Shown here: piece after piece, positions 1-8,623 of the stretch
Layout: every line of letters begins with the position of its first letter
Position numbering within the stretch: the stretch's first letter is position 1
Assembly: GCF_905120345.1 (NCBI RefSeq)
Contig: NZ_CAJHOA010000004.1
Location: 186,001 to 250,000, forward strand
Source of the DNA: Denitrificimonas caeni
GTDB taxonomy: Bacteria > Pseudomonadota > Gammaproteobacteria > Pseudomonadales > Pseudomonadaceae
Direction: 5' to 3'
DNA: 64,000 nucleotides
Made by a program: the position numbers and the translations under genes
Notes under the pieces: generated by a model
Databases searched by the model: none
The model's input: only the letters and a program-made list of their open reading frames with translations
What the model was told of the DNA's origin: nothing

Positions 1-963
1 TAGGCGCTGTTGTTGCGCCAACGGGGTATCGCTGAGTAACGGTAAAAGTGCCGCAGAAAAGCCCGGCGGCCCCATGCCTTCGGCAGTGCCTTGCAGTACA
101 TCAATGCTTTCTGCAGGTACAGCGTGTTGGTCAAGTGACAGTAAACCACGCTTAAAATGCTCTTTTAAGGCAGCGCTATCGAGACTATCGGGATGCAACA
201 TGCCCACCCATAAATACACTCGAATCGCATCGTAACTGCCCGTTTTTTCGTCATCTTGAGTAGCGGTCCAACGATCAGTTCGACTGACCCAATCAGGCGC
301 CAGCCCGAGCGGCGCTGTTTCTATTAAAAACCGTGCTGTATTAGCGAGCAATTCTGTCCATGGCGTGCCCGGTTGAGCCTGCTCGATTCTGGCGAGCAAT
401 TGGGGTGGCACATAGCTGGGATTAAATCGCCAGCTCTCTTTGTGACTAAAGCCATATTTACCCGGCATCAGCAAATAACCAAAACCTGGGACGTTAACCA
501 CCTCTTCTCGCGCCATACGCTGCAGCATTAAGTGACCTAACACGGTATAGCTGCGCTCATCCCATAAACGTCCTGCTTCTAATAAGCTGTAGGCAATCCA
601 TAGATTAGAGTCGGACGCGGTATTAGTGTCTAAAACACGCCACCTATCTTCGCTGCTGCGACCCCAGAGCCAAGCAGGCAAATGCGCCGTTAAATCACCT
701 TGCGCAAGATTGTCTTCGGTCCAGCGCACTAAGCGTCGAAACAGCAGTGGATCATTGTTGACGAGGGCAAAAAACATCGCATAACTTTGCCCTTCAGAAG
801 TCGTAATGTGTCGCGGATCAGAGGCGTCAATCACTCGCCCCTGATCGCTAATCAGCATCTTTTGAAATACGCTCCAGTCATGCCATGACGTAGAGCATGT
901 CTCATTGGCTTGTGCCAAGCTACAAACAAGCCCAAGCACTATGCCTACTAATACTCTACGCAT
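1..963 (-). CDS. bcsZ: BcsZ endoglucanase (GH8), 3' end outside window
   Basis: Periplasmic endo-1,4-beta-glucanase of glycosyl hydrolase family 8 that trims nascent cellulose and is needed for normal export. The first 321 codons are present; the C-terminus is beyond the window edge. An N-terminal signal peptide (MRRVLVGIVLGLVCSLAQA) is visible. GH8 active-site segments are recognisable: SEGQSYAMFFAL carries the acid Glu, ASDSNLWIAYSL the substrate-binding Asp, and GSYDAIRVYLW the later conserved Asp. The ATG at 961-963 overlaps the end of bcsB by 8 bases, so the two are translationally coupled. A bcsC outer-membrane gene would be expected next but cannot be seen here. Confidence 0.93.
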   Translation of the reverse strand, partial: MRRVLVGIVLGLVCSLAQANETCSTSWHDWSVFQKMLISDQGRVIDASDPRHITTSEGQSYAMFFALVNNDPLLFRRLVRWTEDNLAQGDLTAHLPAWLWGRSSEDRWRVLDTNTASDSNLWIAYSLLEAGRLWDERSYTVLGHLMLQRMAREEVVNVPGFGYLLMPGKYGFSHKESWRFNPSYVPPQLLARIEQAQPGTPWTELLANTARFLIETAPLGLAPDWVSRTDRWTATQDDEKTGSYDAIRVYLWVGMLHPDSLDSAALKEHFKRGLLSLDQHAVPAESIDVLQGTAEGMGPPGFSAALLPLLSDTPLAQQQRL

Positions 964-3274
964 CTTGTCCTAAACGTCTACGCGCAATCAGGCGAAGCAT
1001 ATGCCAACACAACACAGAGACCAGTAGCACGACAAAAAAGGCGACTCCGGCTAATAATAAAGGTCGGTCGGACAAGTGATACCAAAGCCACTTCCACCAA
1101 GGCAAATCACCAACGTAATACACAGAGCCAACACTGTGATAGCTGACCCCAGATTCTCGAATCAAGGCCACTGAGCCTTTGATCGCCTCTCGCTTGCCTT
1201 GGTCATTAAGCGCAGCGCTTAATAACGCAAAGTCTTCATCGCTACTGGCCAGCAATCCAACAATACTGCGCTGCGGATACACTTCAGATTGTAAGCCGAT
1301 AACCGCTGCCATAGGTGCCAACGACTTAACATCAACAGCTGATAGAGGATCACGTTGACCCTGATCAGATTGAACAAAGTGACTGTTTTTCTCATCAATA
1401 TTTATCTGTGGCTCACGCGCTTGACGCAAACGGCTTTGCGTACCCTGCATCAGTAAATGGGCATCAGGACGTTGTTTAATATCTGCTGGCATACTACCAA
1501 TCAGCAACAGATCAGCATCAAGCTGACTGGCGGCTGCCCAGTCATCCATCACTCGGACTTTCAGCGCTGGATAGCCAATTTGAGCGCCCATTTTACTCAG
1601 CACTTCAAGCACTAAGCGGGTCTGTTGAGTCGTTGCTGCAGCAGATGCTACGACAACTGTTTCCGACAAGTCTGCCATGCGACTGAATGGAAAGGCACTG
1701 CCGGTAAACGTATATAAATTTGGCATGGCCAGATAATGATGAAAACCGGAAAAGTCGATTACTGAGTTCTCATCAATAGCAGCACGAATATTAACCGGCA
1801 ATACTGTTTGGCATTTATCACGTTGCGCGCTACCCACTGTGCTAGCAAAGGAGAAATCAAAGCGTATCTGGTTGGTTAAGCCAACTTTAAGCGCAGGAAT
1901 TAACAACCCTTGGTTAGTATTGGCTCTTTCATTATCCATTAACGGCAAACGCATTTTTGTTAACAGTCCCTGCTGGTTACTCGAGCGTAAGCTATAACTG
2001 TGTATGTAATTGTCGTTAATACTTAAATTGAGTCGCGAATCATCATTGTTGATGGGTGGTGAATAGCGATAAATGATAGATGTGGGAATACCGCTGTTAC
2101 GCCAAATAAACAAGTCAGGTGGCAAATTAAGATTCAATATAATCGGTGGAGGTAACAGTCCTGACACCTCCAGTTGACCTGGGTAACTGCTCAGCTCAGA
2201 GAAAAACACAGGTCGCTCAGTGCTCACCCAATTGGGCGCATCATAAGGTTTACGCGGCGCAATATTTTTAACCTCATTAACGCTGACACTTTGCCCACGA
2301 AACAGCGGATTACCAATCGCTAGCGCTGAAGCTGCAGTCACTAAGTCGCTATCATCACGACCTAACACCAACAGCATTTTATAATATGGACTGTCCGGCA
2401 GACTGATTAAATCAACCACAGGACCCTGCACTTGCGGGTAATCCTTGAGAAAGTCTGGACGCTGCGAGTTAGTGGCAAAAACGATCACATGCTGCTGTGG
2501 CAAGTTGTTGTAATGCACTGGAAAGCTCAGCTCACGCCACTTGGCCTGAGTACCAAAGTAAGATGACAGAATCACGCTGGCTTGTAACTGTTGACTACTG
2601 GGTGCTTCAGCAAAGACAAAAGGCAACTCTTGTGCTCGCATATCACCTGCATCAAAAAAAGGTTCTGGAAAAAAAGAAAGATCATTGCTCAACGCTAATG
2701 CTTGCTGATTGACTCGCACTTGAGTTTTCTGGCTGATATCCAACCACAAGGAAGAGTGGGCTAAATCCTCACAAATATCGGTGTAATGTCCAACAAATTC
2801 TAAACGTATGCGATTAAATGTCATCATCATACGAGGGTCCAACGCGAGCGCTCGGCGCACTTGTTGCCCCGGTTCAGCATCGTCTATAGATACAACGCCC
2901 ATCATCTCTTCATTTAAATACACGCGCAAATGAGACAGCTTTGGTAGCAATGCCGGTGACGGTGTAAAGACTAAATCCAATTCAGCGCTGGTCACGACTT
3001 GATCGCGACGCACCGTAAACTCCAGTTGCTGAGTATTATCGATACCCAACAATTTAAAGTTATCACCTTGCGCTAAACGGGTTAAGCCATATATATCGCT
3101 ACGCAGTGGTGCTAAAGGCCGCGTCTCCAGCGTAGCGGGATCAAGCTCGATAACCGACTCTGCTGCAGCTAGGGGAGCCGCTGCGAGCTGCGCATAGGCA
3201 GTACTATATAAAAAACAGGATAGTAAGCCTGCTAGACCCATCTGCAACTTATGTAATAGAGGCTTGGACATCAT
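956..3274 (-). CDS. bcsB: Cellulose synthase regulatory subunit BcsB
   Basis: Periplasmic, membrane-anchored partner of BcsA that guides the glucan through the periplasm. The protein of about 772 residues has an N-terminal signal peptide ending near YAQLAAAPLAAA, a long beta-rich body with the carbohydrate-binding and flavodoxin-like repeats of the family, and a single C-terminal membrane helix (WLWYHLSDRPLLLAGVAFFV) followed by an Arg-rich tail. The frame is open 9 codons further upstream, but only from a TTG; the ATG at 3272-3274 (ATG ATG in the message, after AAGAG) is the better start and leaves a 16-base gap after bcsA. Length and position between bcsA and bcsZ fit the family. Confidence 0.93.
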   Translation of the reverse strand: MMSKPLLHKLQMGLAGLLSCFLYSTAYAQLAAAPLAAAESVIELDPATLETRPLAPLRSDIYGLTRLAQGDNFKLLGIDNTQQLEFTVRRDQVVTSAELDLVFTPSPALLPKLSHLRVYLNEEMMGVVSIDDAEPGQQVRRALALDPRMMMTFNRIRLEFVGHYTDICEDLAHSSLWLDISQKTQVRVNQQALALSNDLSFFPEPFFDAGDMRAQELPFVFAEAPSSQQLQASVILSSYFGTQAKWRELSFPVHYNNLPQQHVIVFATNSQRPDFLKDYPQVQGPVVDLISLPDSPYYKMLLVLGRDDSDLVTAASALAIGNPLFRGQSVSVNEVKNIAPRKPYDAPNWVSTERPVFFSELSSYPGQLEVSGLLPPPIILNLNLPPDLFIWRNSGIPTSIIYRYSPPINNDDSRLNLSINDNYIHSYSLRSSNQQGLLTKMRLPLMDNERANTNQGLLIPALKVGLTNQIRFDFSFASTVGSAQRDKCQTVLPVNIRAAIDENSVIDFSGFHHYLAMPNLYTFTGSAFPFSRMADLSETVVVASAAATTQQTRLVLEVLSKMGAQIGYPALKVRVMDDWAAASQLDADLLLIGSMPADIKQRPDAHLLMQGTQSRLRQAREPQINIDEKNSHFVQSDQGQRDPLSAVDVKSLAPMAAVIGLQSEVYPQRSIVGLLASSDEDFALLSAALNDQGKREAIKGSVALIRESGVSYHSVGSVYYVGDLPWWKWLWYHLSDRPLLLAGVAFFVVLLVSVLCWHMLRLIARRRLGQDA

Positions 3275-3290
3275 GTTTAATGAACTCTTA

Positions 3291-5864
3291 TTAGTAAACA
3301 ATAGGGCGTGTGCGTGGTAAAAACGACATGATCCACAGCACCACTTGCGTCAACCGCTCAACAATCCAACTCAGTGGAAAAGGTAAATATTGAGCCAGAT
3401 GCTGATAACCAGATAAGCTCAGCAAAACAATATCAGCAAAACTTTGCATCGGCCGATCTAGAGAAAAATCTTGATTATGTGTCAACCAAGCATCCGCTCG
3501 GGCAAAGGTACACTGCACAAAATTAATCTGTTGCTGTTTGCTCAGCGCTTCAAAATGAAGACCAATATAGCCATCAAGATTGCGACTGATGCGCCCTGGG
3601 AAGCTAAATTGTCGGGTGCCTCTCGCTAAGACCAACGTGACCCGCTCACCAACCGAGGGTGCTGCGCTACCGGCCAGCTTCAGACCCACACCTACGTCGG
3701 CATAGTCGGTTAAGGTGCCACTGTGCATATAGCCACTGGCATCTATAATATCGGCAGGCAAACGGGCAGTAATACGATGGCTTTGCCGGGTTTGCCGTAC
3801 TTCTGCCGCGACACCGACAGCACCCCCTAAAACAATTAAGTTATACATCACCCAGAGCATGGTAATCAGCACTGTAGCTTGCTCATCCACAGGTCCGCTC
3901 CACAGCCGCCAGATACCAAAAGCTAAACCTAAGGCATTAAGCAAAGCTAAGAGCACATAAGGTTTAGCAATTTTCCAGTCGAAGTATTCATGCTCAATCA
4001 ACCCCCCTTTAGCGGTGACATTAAAACTGCCTTTATTGGGAGAAAAGAGCGCAACGGTAGTGGGTCTGGCGATATACCAAGACAAAACAGTTTCATAAAT
4101 TTCACCCCAAAAGCTACGTCGATAAGCACCTTGGATGACAGAGTTAGTTAAGCTGGCGTGGATCATATGTGGCAAGACATACAGCATAATGGCCAGCGCT
4201 GGTGCGTAAATGATATAGGAGTGAAATAACAGGAAAGCCAACGGCGCGGTTAAATAAATAATGCGCGGAATCCCTGCTAGAAAGTGCATCATGGCATTCA
4301 AATAGCATAACCGCTGAAAGGCATTTAAGCCTTTACCCAGTAACGGGTTGTCGGTACGAAAAATCTGCGCCATACCCCGAGCCCAACGAATACGCTGACC
4401 AATATGCGCAGAGAGACTTTCAGTGGCTAAACCCGCTGCCATAGGAATGCGCAAGTAGGCTGAGTTATAGCCATTACGGTGCAAGCGCAACGCGGTATGG
4501 GCATCTTCAGTCACAGTTTCTACCGCAAAGCCGCCGATTGACTCAACCGCACTGCGCCTTAATACCGCACAAGAGCCGCAAAAAAACGCCGCATTCCATA
4601 AGTCATTACCATCCTGAATCAGGCCATAAAAGAGCTCGTTCTCGTTAGGCTGTTTACCAAAATGGCCAAGATTACGCTCAAAGGGATCAGGGGAGAAAAA
4701 GTGGTGCGGCGTCTGCACTAACGCTAATTTTTCATCACGCAAAAACCAGCCGACGGTCAACTGTAAAAAAGAACGGCTGGGCACATGGTCACAGTCAAAA
4801 ATAGCAACCAGATCAGCATCCGTATGCTTTAAAGCATTATTTAGATTACCTGCTTTGGCATGCCGTCCATCAGCACGCACGATATAACCAATACCGGCTT
4901 GCTCAGCAAAAATCCGCATCGTCTCACGCCGTCCATCATCCAACAGATGAATACGTAACTTATCGGCTGGCCAGTCCATACCTAGTGCGGCATACACCGT
5001 CGGTTTTACCACACTGAGATCTTCGTTATAGGTCGGAATCATCAGGTCAACTGTGGGCCATAAACGGCGATCAGCAGGTAATGCTGCAATCTTGCGATGT
5101 AAAGGCCAAGCAGTCTGGATATAACCCATCACCAAAACGAACCATGAATAGGTCTCAGCCACCAGCAAAATGATACCAAACACCAAGTCGAGCTTGCTGC
5201 TCCAATTTAAAGTTGAGGTATAACGCCACCAGATATAACGCGCAGACACCGTCAGCGATAAAATGATTAGCAACAAAGATGAAAAGCGGCCAGGCACACG
5301 TCGCACCAGCATGGCGGCGCTCCACAGCAACATCACAAAAACAAACTGAGCTAATAAGCTAAAGGGCTGAGTGACTAATAGGAGAGCTAATGACACCAGC
5401 ACTATCCCAAGTGCAATCAGTACTAGTCGGTTGAGCCGTTGCTGAGCGATACGTCTGGCAAGGTGTCGGGGATTAAAAAACACAGGCCGCTGTAGAATCC
5501 GTGCGGTGACGGGACGCATTCCTTTCGCTAAAAACTGATGTAAAGAGCGCCGTTGCCGTAACACGGCGTCCCACATTTTTTTCAGACCCAGCGCAAAACT
5601 GTGAGTGTGCGTTGCTGGAATTCGTATAAACACCAACCACAACACTTGTATGGCGTAGCGTATAGGATCTGCTGGCTGATACGGTCTAAGGGTCAAATGC
5701 TTAAACCAAGGCTGATAACGCTGCCAAAGCCCTTGCCATGTAGGTCCTTCTAAACATAAAAAAACATATGCAAACAGCCACAATACGACAAAAACAGAGG
5801 CACTCACAGAACCCATCTGGCGCTGCTGAGCCGCTTGATATTGTTTCTGCAGCACCTCGATCAT
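3291..5864 (-). CDS. bcsA: Cellulose synthase catalytic subunit BcsA
   Basis: Inner-membrane processive GT2 glycosyltransferase that makes beta-1,4-glucan from UDP-glucose and is switched on by cyclic di-GMP. With the ATG at 5862-5864 (GGAG seven bases upstream, one-base overlap with the bcsQ stop) it has 857 residues, close to E. coli BcsA. Visible motifs by residue: DDG 309-311, DCD 357-359, TED 452-454, and Q490-R-I-R-W494, the acceptor-site QxxRW. A C-terminal PilZ domain starts with R693-Q-S-H-R697, the RxxxR cyclic di-GMP motif. Several membrane helices flank the catalytic domain. A longer reading from a GTG nine codons upstream is possible but has no ribosome site. Confidence 0.96.
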   Translation of the reverse strand: MIEVLQKQYQAAQQRQMGSVSASVFVVLWLFAYVFLCLEGPTWQGLWQRYQPWFKHLTLRPYQPADPIRYAIQVLWLVFIRIPATHTHSFALGLKKMWDAVLRQRRSLHQFLAKGMRPVTARILQRPVFFNPRHLARRIAQQRLNRLVLIALGIVLVSLALLLVTQPFSLLAQFVFVMLLWSAAMLVRRVPGRFSSLLLIILSLTVSARYIWWRYTSTLNWSSKLDLVFGIILLVAETYSWFVLVMGYIQTAWPLHRKIAALPADRRLWPTVDLMIPTYNEDLSVVKPTVYAALGMDWPADKLRIHLLDDGRRETMRIFAEQAGIGYIVRADGRHAKAGNLNNALKHTDADLVAIFDCDHVPSRSFLQLTVGWFLRDEKLALVQTPHHFFSPDPFERNLGHFGKQPNENELFYGLIQDGNDLWNAAFFCGSCAVLRRSAVESIGGFAVETVTEDAHTALRLHRNGYNSAYLRIPMAAGLATESLSAHIGQRIRWARGMAQIFRTDNPLLGKGLNAFQRLCYLNAMMHFLAGIPRIIYLTAPLAFLLFHSYIIYAPALAIMLYVLPHMIHASLTNSVIQGAYRRSFWGEIYETVLSWYIARPTTVALFSPNKGSFNVTAKGGLIEHEYFDWKIAKPYVLLALLNALGLAFGIWRLWSGPVDEQATVLITMLWVMYNLIVLGGAVGVAAEVRQTRQSHRITARLPADIIDASGYMHSGTLTDYADVGVGLKLAGSAAPSVGERVTLVLARGTRQFSFPGRISRNLDGYIGLHFEALSKQQQINFVQCTFARADAWLTHNQDFSLDRPMQSFADIVLLSLSGYQHLAQYLPFPLSWIVERLTQVVLWIMSFLPRTRPIVY

Positions 5865-6586
5865 CAGAGTACTCCGCGCTGCACTAAACACCAGGTGGCT
5901 AAGCTGATCACGTCACAAGCCGCCGAGGCATTAGGAAAGTAAGTGGTTGCTGGCATTTTATGTGCAAAAGCGTCTTGTATGTGTAAATCCTGACGTACGC
6001 TAAGCGGTACCAAATGTGTCCCATAGCGGATATTCCAGTCCAGTAGAACCGCATCGCTTAAACGCTGCTGAACATTCAACTGGTTAACCAGCACTTTAGT
6101 TTTCTCAGCTAAAGGGTACTGTCCTAACAAGATATGACTGGCCATGTCGGCCTGCGCCACTAATACATTTAAGTCACTGCTCTCACATAAGCTGGCGTAG
6201 TGCGGAGTGTTGCTAGGCACATCAAAAATAACCCATGCATAACCTGTTGCAGCCAGTAGGTGCTGATTACTCCACAGCGCTGCACCATTGACCGTCATCG
6301 CTATATCAGCGGTTAATGTCGCTAAGCCATGGCGTCCATAAGGCAAGACATACAGATTATCTTTCACTTGATAGGTGTGTTGCTGCCAGCCACTGCCCTC
6401 GGCCTCACCAAACGCCCAACCATTGATGTCGGCATAAGGGATATTAAAATGCAGGCGTAAAAGATCACTTGGATTTAAATCAATCAGCAAGACTGACTCA
6501 CCCATCAAACTCAGGGCATCAGCGAGCATGGCAACAATACTTGTTGTGCCGACTCCGCCGCGTAATCCACAAACAGTTACTTGCAT
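5864..6586 (-). CDS. bcsQ: Cellulose biosynthesis protein BcsQ (ParA/MinD-like)
   Basis: SIMIBI-class P-loop protein that in E. coli pairs with BcsR and is needed for assembly and polar positioning of the cellulose secretion complex. The 240-residue protein opens with CGLRGGVGTTSIVA, the deviant Walker A typical of BcsQ, in which the usual catalytic Lys is Thr; the same substitution is seen in E. coli BcsQ. The stretch MGESVLLIDLNPSDLLRLHF also matches the family closely. The ATG at 6584-6586 follows a good ribosome site (GGGGCGG). It lies 42 bases after bcsR and runs straight into bcsA, which supports the assignment. Confidence 0.9.
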   Translation of the reverse strand: MQVTVCGLRGGVGTTSIVAMLADALSLMGESVLLIDLNPSDLLRLHFNIPYADINGWAFGEAEGSGWQQHTYQVKDNLYVLPYGRHGLATLTADIAMTVNGAALWSNQHLLAATGYAWVIFDVPSNTPHYASLCESSDLNVLVAQADMASHILLGQYPLAEKTKVLVNQLNVQQRLSDAVLLDWNIRYGTHLVPLSVRQDLHIQDAFAHKMPATTYFPNASAACDVISLATWCLVQRGVL

Positions 6587-6628
6587 CTACCGCCCCTTAA
6601 ATCCAGATAAAATTAATTACACATAATT

Positions 6629-6823
6629 TTATGTCTTACTCCATGCATCCCACTCAGCAAGTAAGGGCCATTCTTCTAAATATTTCTTCCAGATTTCTAC
6701 AGAGGCGATATCAATATAATTAAACGCCCCGGTATTGAGCTCTTTTTTTAACGACTCAATATCATCTGATAACATCACACTCGACGCTGCATCGGTCGTA
6801 TTTGCATCTGTACTATGGGGCAT
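6629..6823 (-). CDS. bcsR: BcsR small cellulose regulator
   Basis: Small partner of BcsQ (64 residues from the ATG at 6821-6823; E. coli BcsR has 62). The diagnostic pieces are FNYIDIAS, equivalent to the DYADIS segment, and the C-terminal WPLLAEWD, equivalent to WPLLAEF of YhjR/BcsR. In E. coli BcsR stabilises BcsQ and the R2Q2 complex docks on BcsA/BcsB with BcsE. The frame can be extended upstream by 14 codons inside bcsG, but the internal ATG gives the family length and overlaps the bcsG stop by 11 bases. The ribosome site is weak, in line with coupling to bcsG translation. Confidence 0.85.
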   Translation of the reverse strand: MPHSTDANTTDAASSVMLSDDIESLKKELNTGAFNYIDIASVEIWKKYLEEWPLLAEWDAWSKT

Positions 6824-8453
6824 ATTTAACCCAATCACGCTGACCCAAACGAAGATAAGTCGCACCTTGATACGCCATCATCACGGTTCCACTATTTTCT
6901 GAGATTGCTTGCGTCTCTGGTAAGTCCAAGGTCAATGCTTGCCAGTCTGTTTGTGACTGAGCAAATATATCGCGGCTAATGACTCTAGAAATCAGCTCAG
7001 ATAGCGCCAAGTAACTGCTCGGGGTGCTGATATGCAGTGTTTCATGAGGTGCAACTGAGGCATGGCCAAGCAAACGCACAGCCACCGGAATATGAGTAAT
7101 CTCTGTCGTAGGGATTTCGCGCAAACCCGCCATTTGCATACGATCACCGGCTAATGCGGCACCATGTTCAGGAACAAAGATAACCATCACTTGGCGTCCA
7201 CTGGCTTGGAGTTCGGCCATAAAGGCATCCAAGTCATCCAGTAATTTTTTTGCCCGAGCGGCATAAGGCGAAGAGCGGCTACCGCCATCGACCGTGGCCT
7301 CACGATTACCATCATGCAAACTAATACTGTTGTAGAGCAGCGCAGCAGCGGGTGAGTTTTTTTGCAACCGATCAAGCCACCATAATTTTAACGTATCATA
7401 ATCGCCCCAAATAGGTGAGTCATCAAACGCTTTTAACTTAGGTTTTAGACCCTGCGGTATCATGGGTTTAGACGAAATACCGGCCAAGCCTAACTCATCA
7501 ACAAACCCTTCAAACTCACCGGTATGATTAAGTGCAGCGCTATCCGCAAAGCCTAGCTGTTTTAAGTTTTCAAATAAGTAACATTGGCTATCTGCTTGCT
7601 GATACAAAGCGTCGTGTGCAGGTTGACCACAACTGGCACGCATTAATCTTAGGACAGCCGGGCCGCTATAAGCGGTAGCAGAATTAAAATTATCAAAAAC
7701 AATATCCATTTTTGCGAATAATGGATGCTCTACAAGCTGACTCACCTCTAAATCTGACCAGGCTAATGAGCAGATATTGAGCAATAACAAATCAAACGGT
7801 ACCGCATCTGCTAAGGGTAAAGAGAAGGTGGTCTGTCTACTTTTTTCTGCTTGGTAAAAGAGCTCAAGGTCTTTATTCAATAAGGTATTAATGTCGCCGC
7901 GACGTGGCTCTGTTGCTACGGGATTCTCGGTTGAGACATTTAAACGCTGCGCTACGGTGCTTGTCGCGTCCTGCCATGATAAACGTGGCAGTCCTGGAAT
8001 GCTGGGTAACGCCACCAGCAATAAAGCCAAAAGACTCCAAGCGGTCATCCGCAGCCACTGCGCAAGAAACAAATACACCATTAGAAAAAGTAGGCCAGCA
8101 CCCAATAGCTGCCAATTAATAAAGCGCAGCGTCAACTCCAACAAGTACTCACTAGAAAAATTCAGTACTTCAGGCTGTTCAAGTAAACGCTTAAAGGGCG
8201 GCAACCAACTATCGTAATATAACAAGGCTATCGCAATAGGTAAGGCCAGCACATTGCGTAGGCGATGCAGCCATCTTGGCCCAAGCGGAATTAATAAAAA
8301 TGCGGCAAAAACTAGATTATAAAAAACATCAAAATGAATAGATCCCGCCCAATACAGCGCCAACTTCGCTAGAAAATAAAAATTCCAGCCAGCCAAACCA
8401 CGCCATAAGTCGGTGCTGGTTGATTGAGGCTTCGCGTCAAGATTATTTACCAC
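6813..8453 (-). CDS. bcsG: Cellulose phosphoethanolamine transferase BcsG
   Basis: Inner-membrane enzyme with a periplasmic alkaline-phosphatase-fold domain that adds phosphoethanolamine to cellulose. The 546-residue protein has four or five N-terminal membrane helices (about residues 25-150), then the catalytic domain. C228 in LLLNICSLAWSD and S263 in FNSATAYSGPAVLRL sit 35 residues apart, exactly the spacing of the E. coli zinc-site C243 and nucleophile S278; VPEHGAAL gives the conserved Glu-His pair. Start is a GTG at 8451-8453 preceded by AGAGG. Presence of bcsG predicts that the cellulose is pEtN-modified. Confidence 0.93.
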   Translation of the reverse strand: MVNNLDAKPQSTSTDLWRGLAGWNFYFLAKLALYWAGSIHFDVFYNLVFAAFLLIPLGPRWLHRLRNVLALPIAIALLYYDSWLPPFKRLLEQPEVLNFSSEYLLELTLRFINWQLLGAGLLFLMVYLFLAQWLRMTAWSLLALLLVALPSIPGLPRLSWQDATSTVAQRLNVSTENPVATEPRRGDINTLLNKDLELFYQAEKSRQTTFSLPLADAVPFDLLLLNICSLAWSDLEVSQLVEHPLFAKMDIVFDNFNSATAYSGPAVLRLMRASCGQPAHDALYQQADSQCYLFENLKQLGFADSAALNHTGEFEGFVDELGLAGISSKPMIPQGLKPKLKAFDDSPIWGDYDTLKLWWLDRLQKNSPAAALLYNSISLHDGNREATVDGGSRSSPYAARAKKLLDDLDAFMAELQASGRQVMVIFVPEHGAALAGDRMQMAGLREIPTTEITHIPVAVRLLGHASVAPHETLHISTPSSYLALSELISRVISRDIFAQSQTDWQALTLDLPETQAISENSGTVMMAYQGATYLRLGQRDWVKYAP

Positions 8454-8613
8454 GAGGCGCCTCTTTTGCTGCTTCAGACGTACGACGACGACGCACCGCG
8501 TGCTCCTGTAAATAGCGCGCAGGTAACATGCGCACAGCTAACCAACGTCTGACTCTTTTAAACCACAAGGTCAAAACACAGCCACAGAGGGCACCCAGCA
8601 AAAATAATCCCAT
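8443..8613 (-). CDS. bcsF: BcsF membrane peptide
   Basis: Short single-pass membrane protein (56 residues from the ATG at 8611-8613) that in E. coli recruits BcsE and assists BcsG. It shows one hydrophobic helix (GLFLLGALCGCVLTLWF) followed by a strongly basic cytoplasmic tail with RRRR, like E. coli BcsF/YhjT. I chose the inner ATG because AGGGTG lies at the right distance before it and it starts 10 bases after the bcsE stop; a longer reading from 8640 lacks a ribosome site. The end overlaps bcsG by 11 bases. Sequence identity in such short proteins is low, so the call rests on topology and on the bcsE-F-G order. Confidence 0.8.
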   Translation of the reverse strand: MGLFLLGALCGCVLTLWFKRVRRWLAVRMLPARYLQEHAVRRRRTSEAAKEAPRGK

Positions 8614-8623
8614 ACTGATCACC

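Noticed and set aside
5864-6586. BcsQ Walker A lysine missing, as sign of a dead enzyme
   Set aside because: The same GGVGTTS sequence is normal in E. coli BcsQ, so it is a family trait.
7891-8217. Plus-strand open frames opposite bcsG
   Set aside because: Antisense shadows of a well-supported gene.
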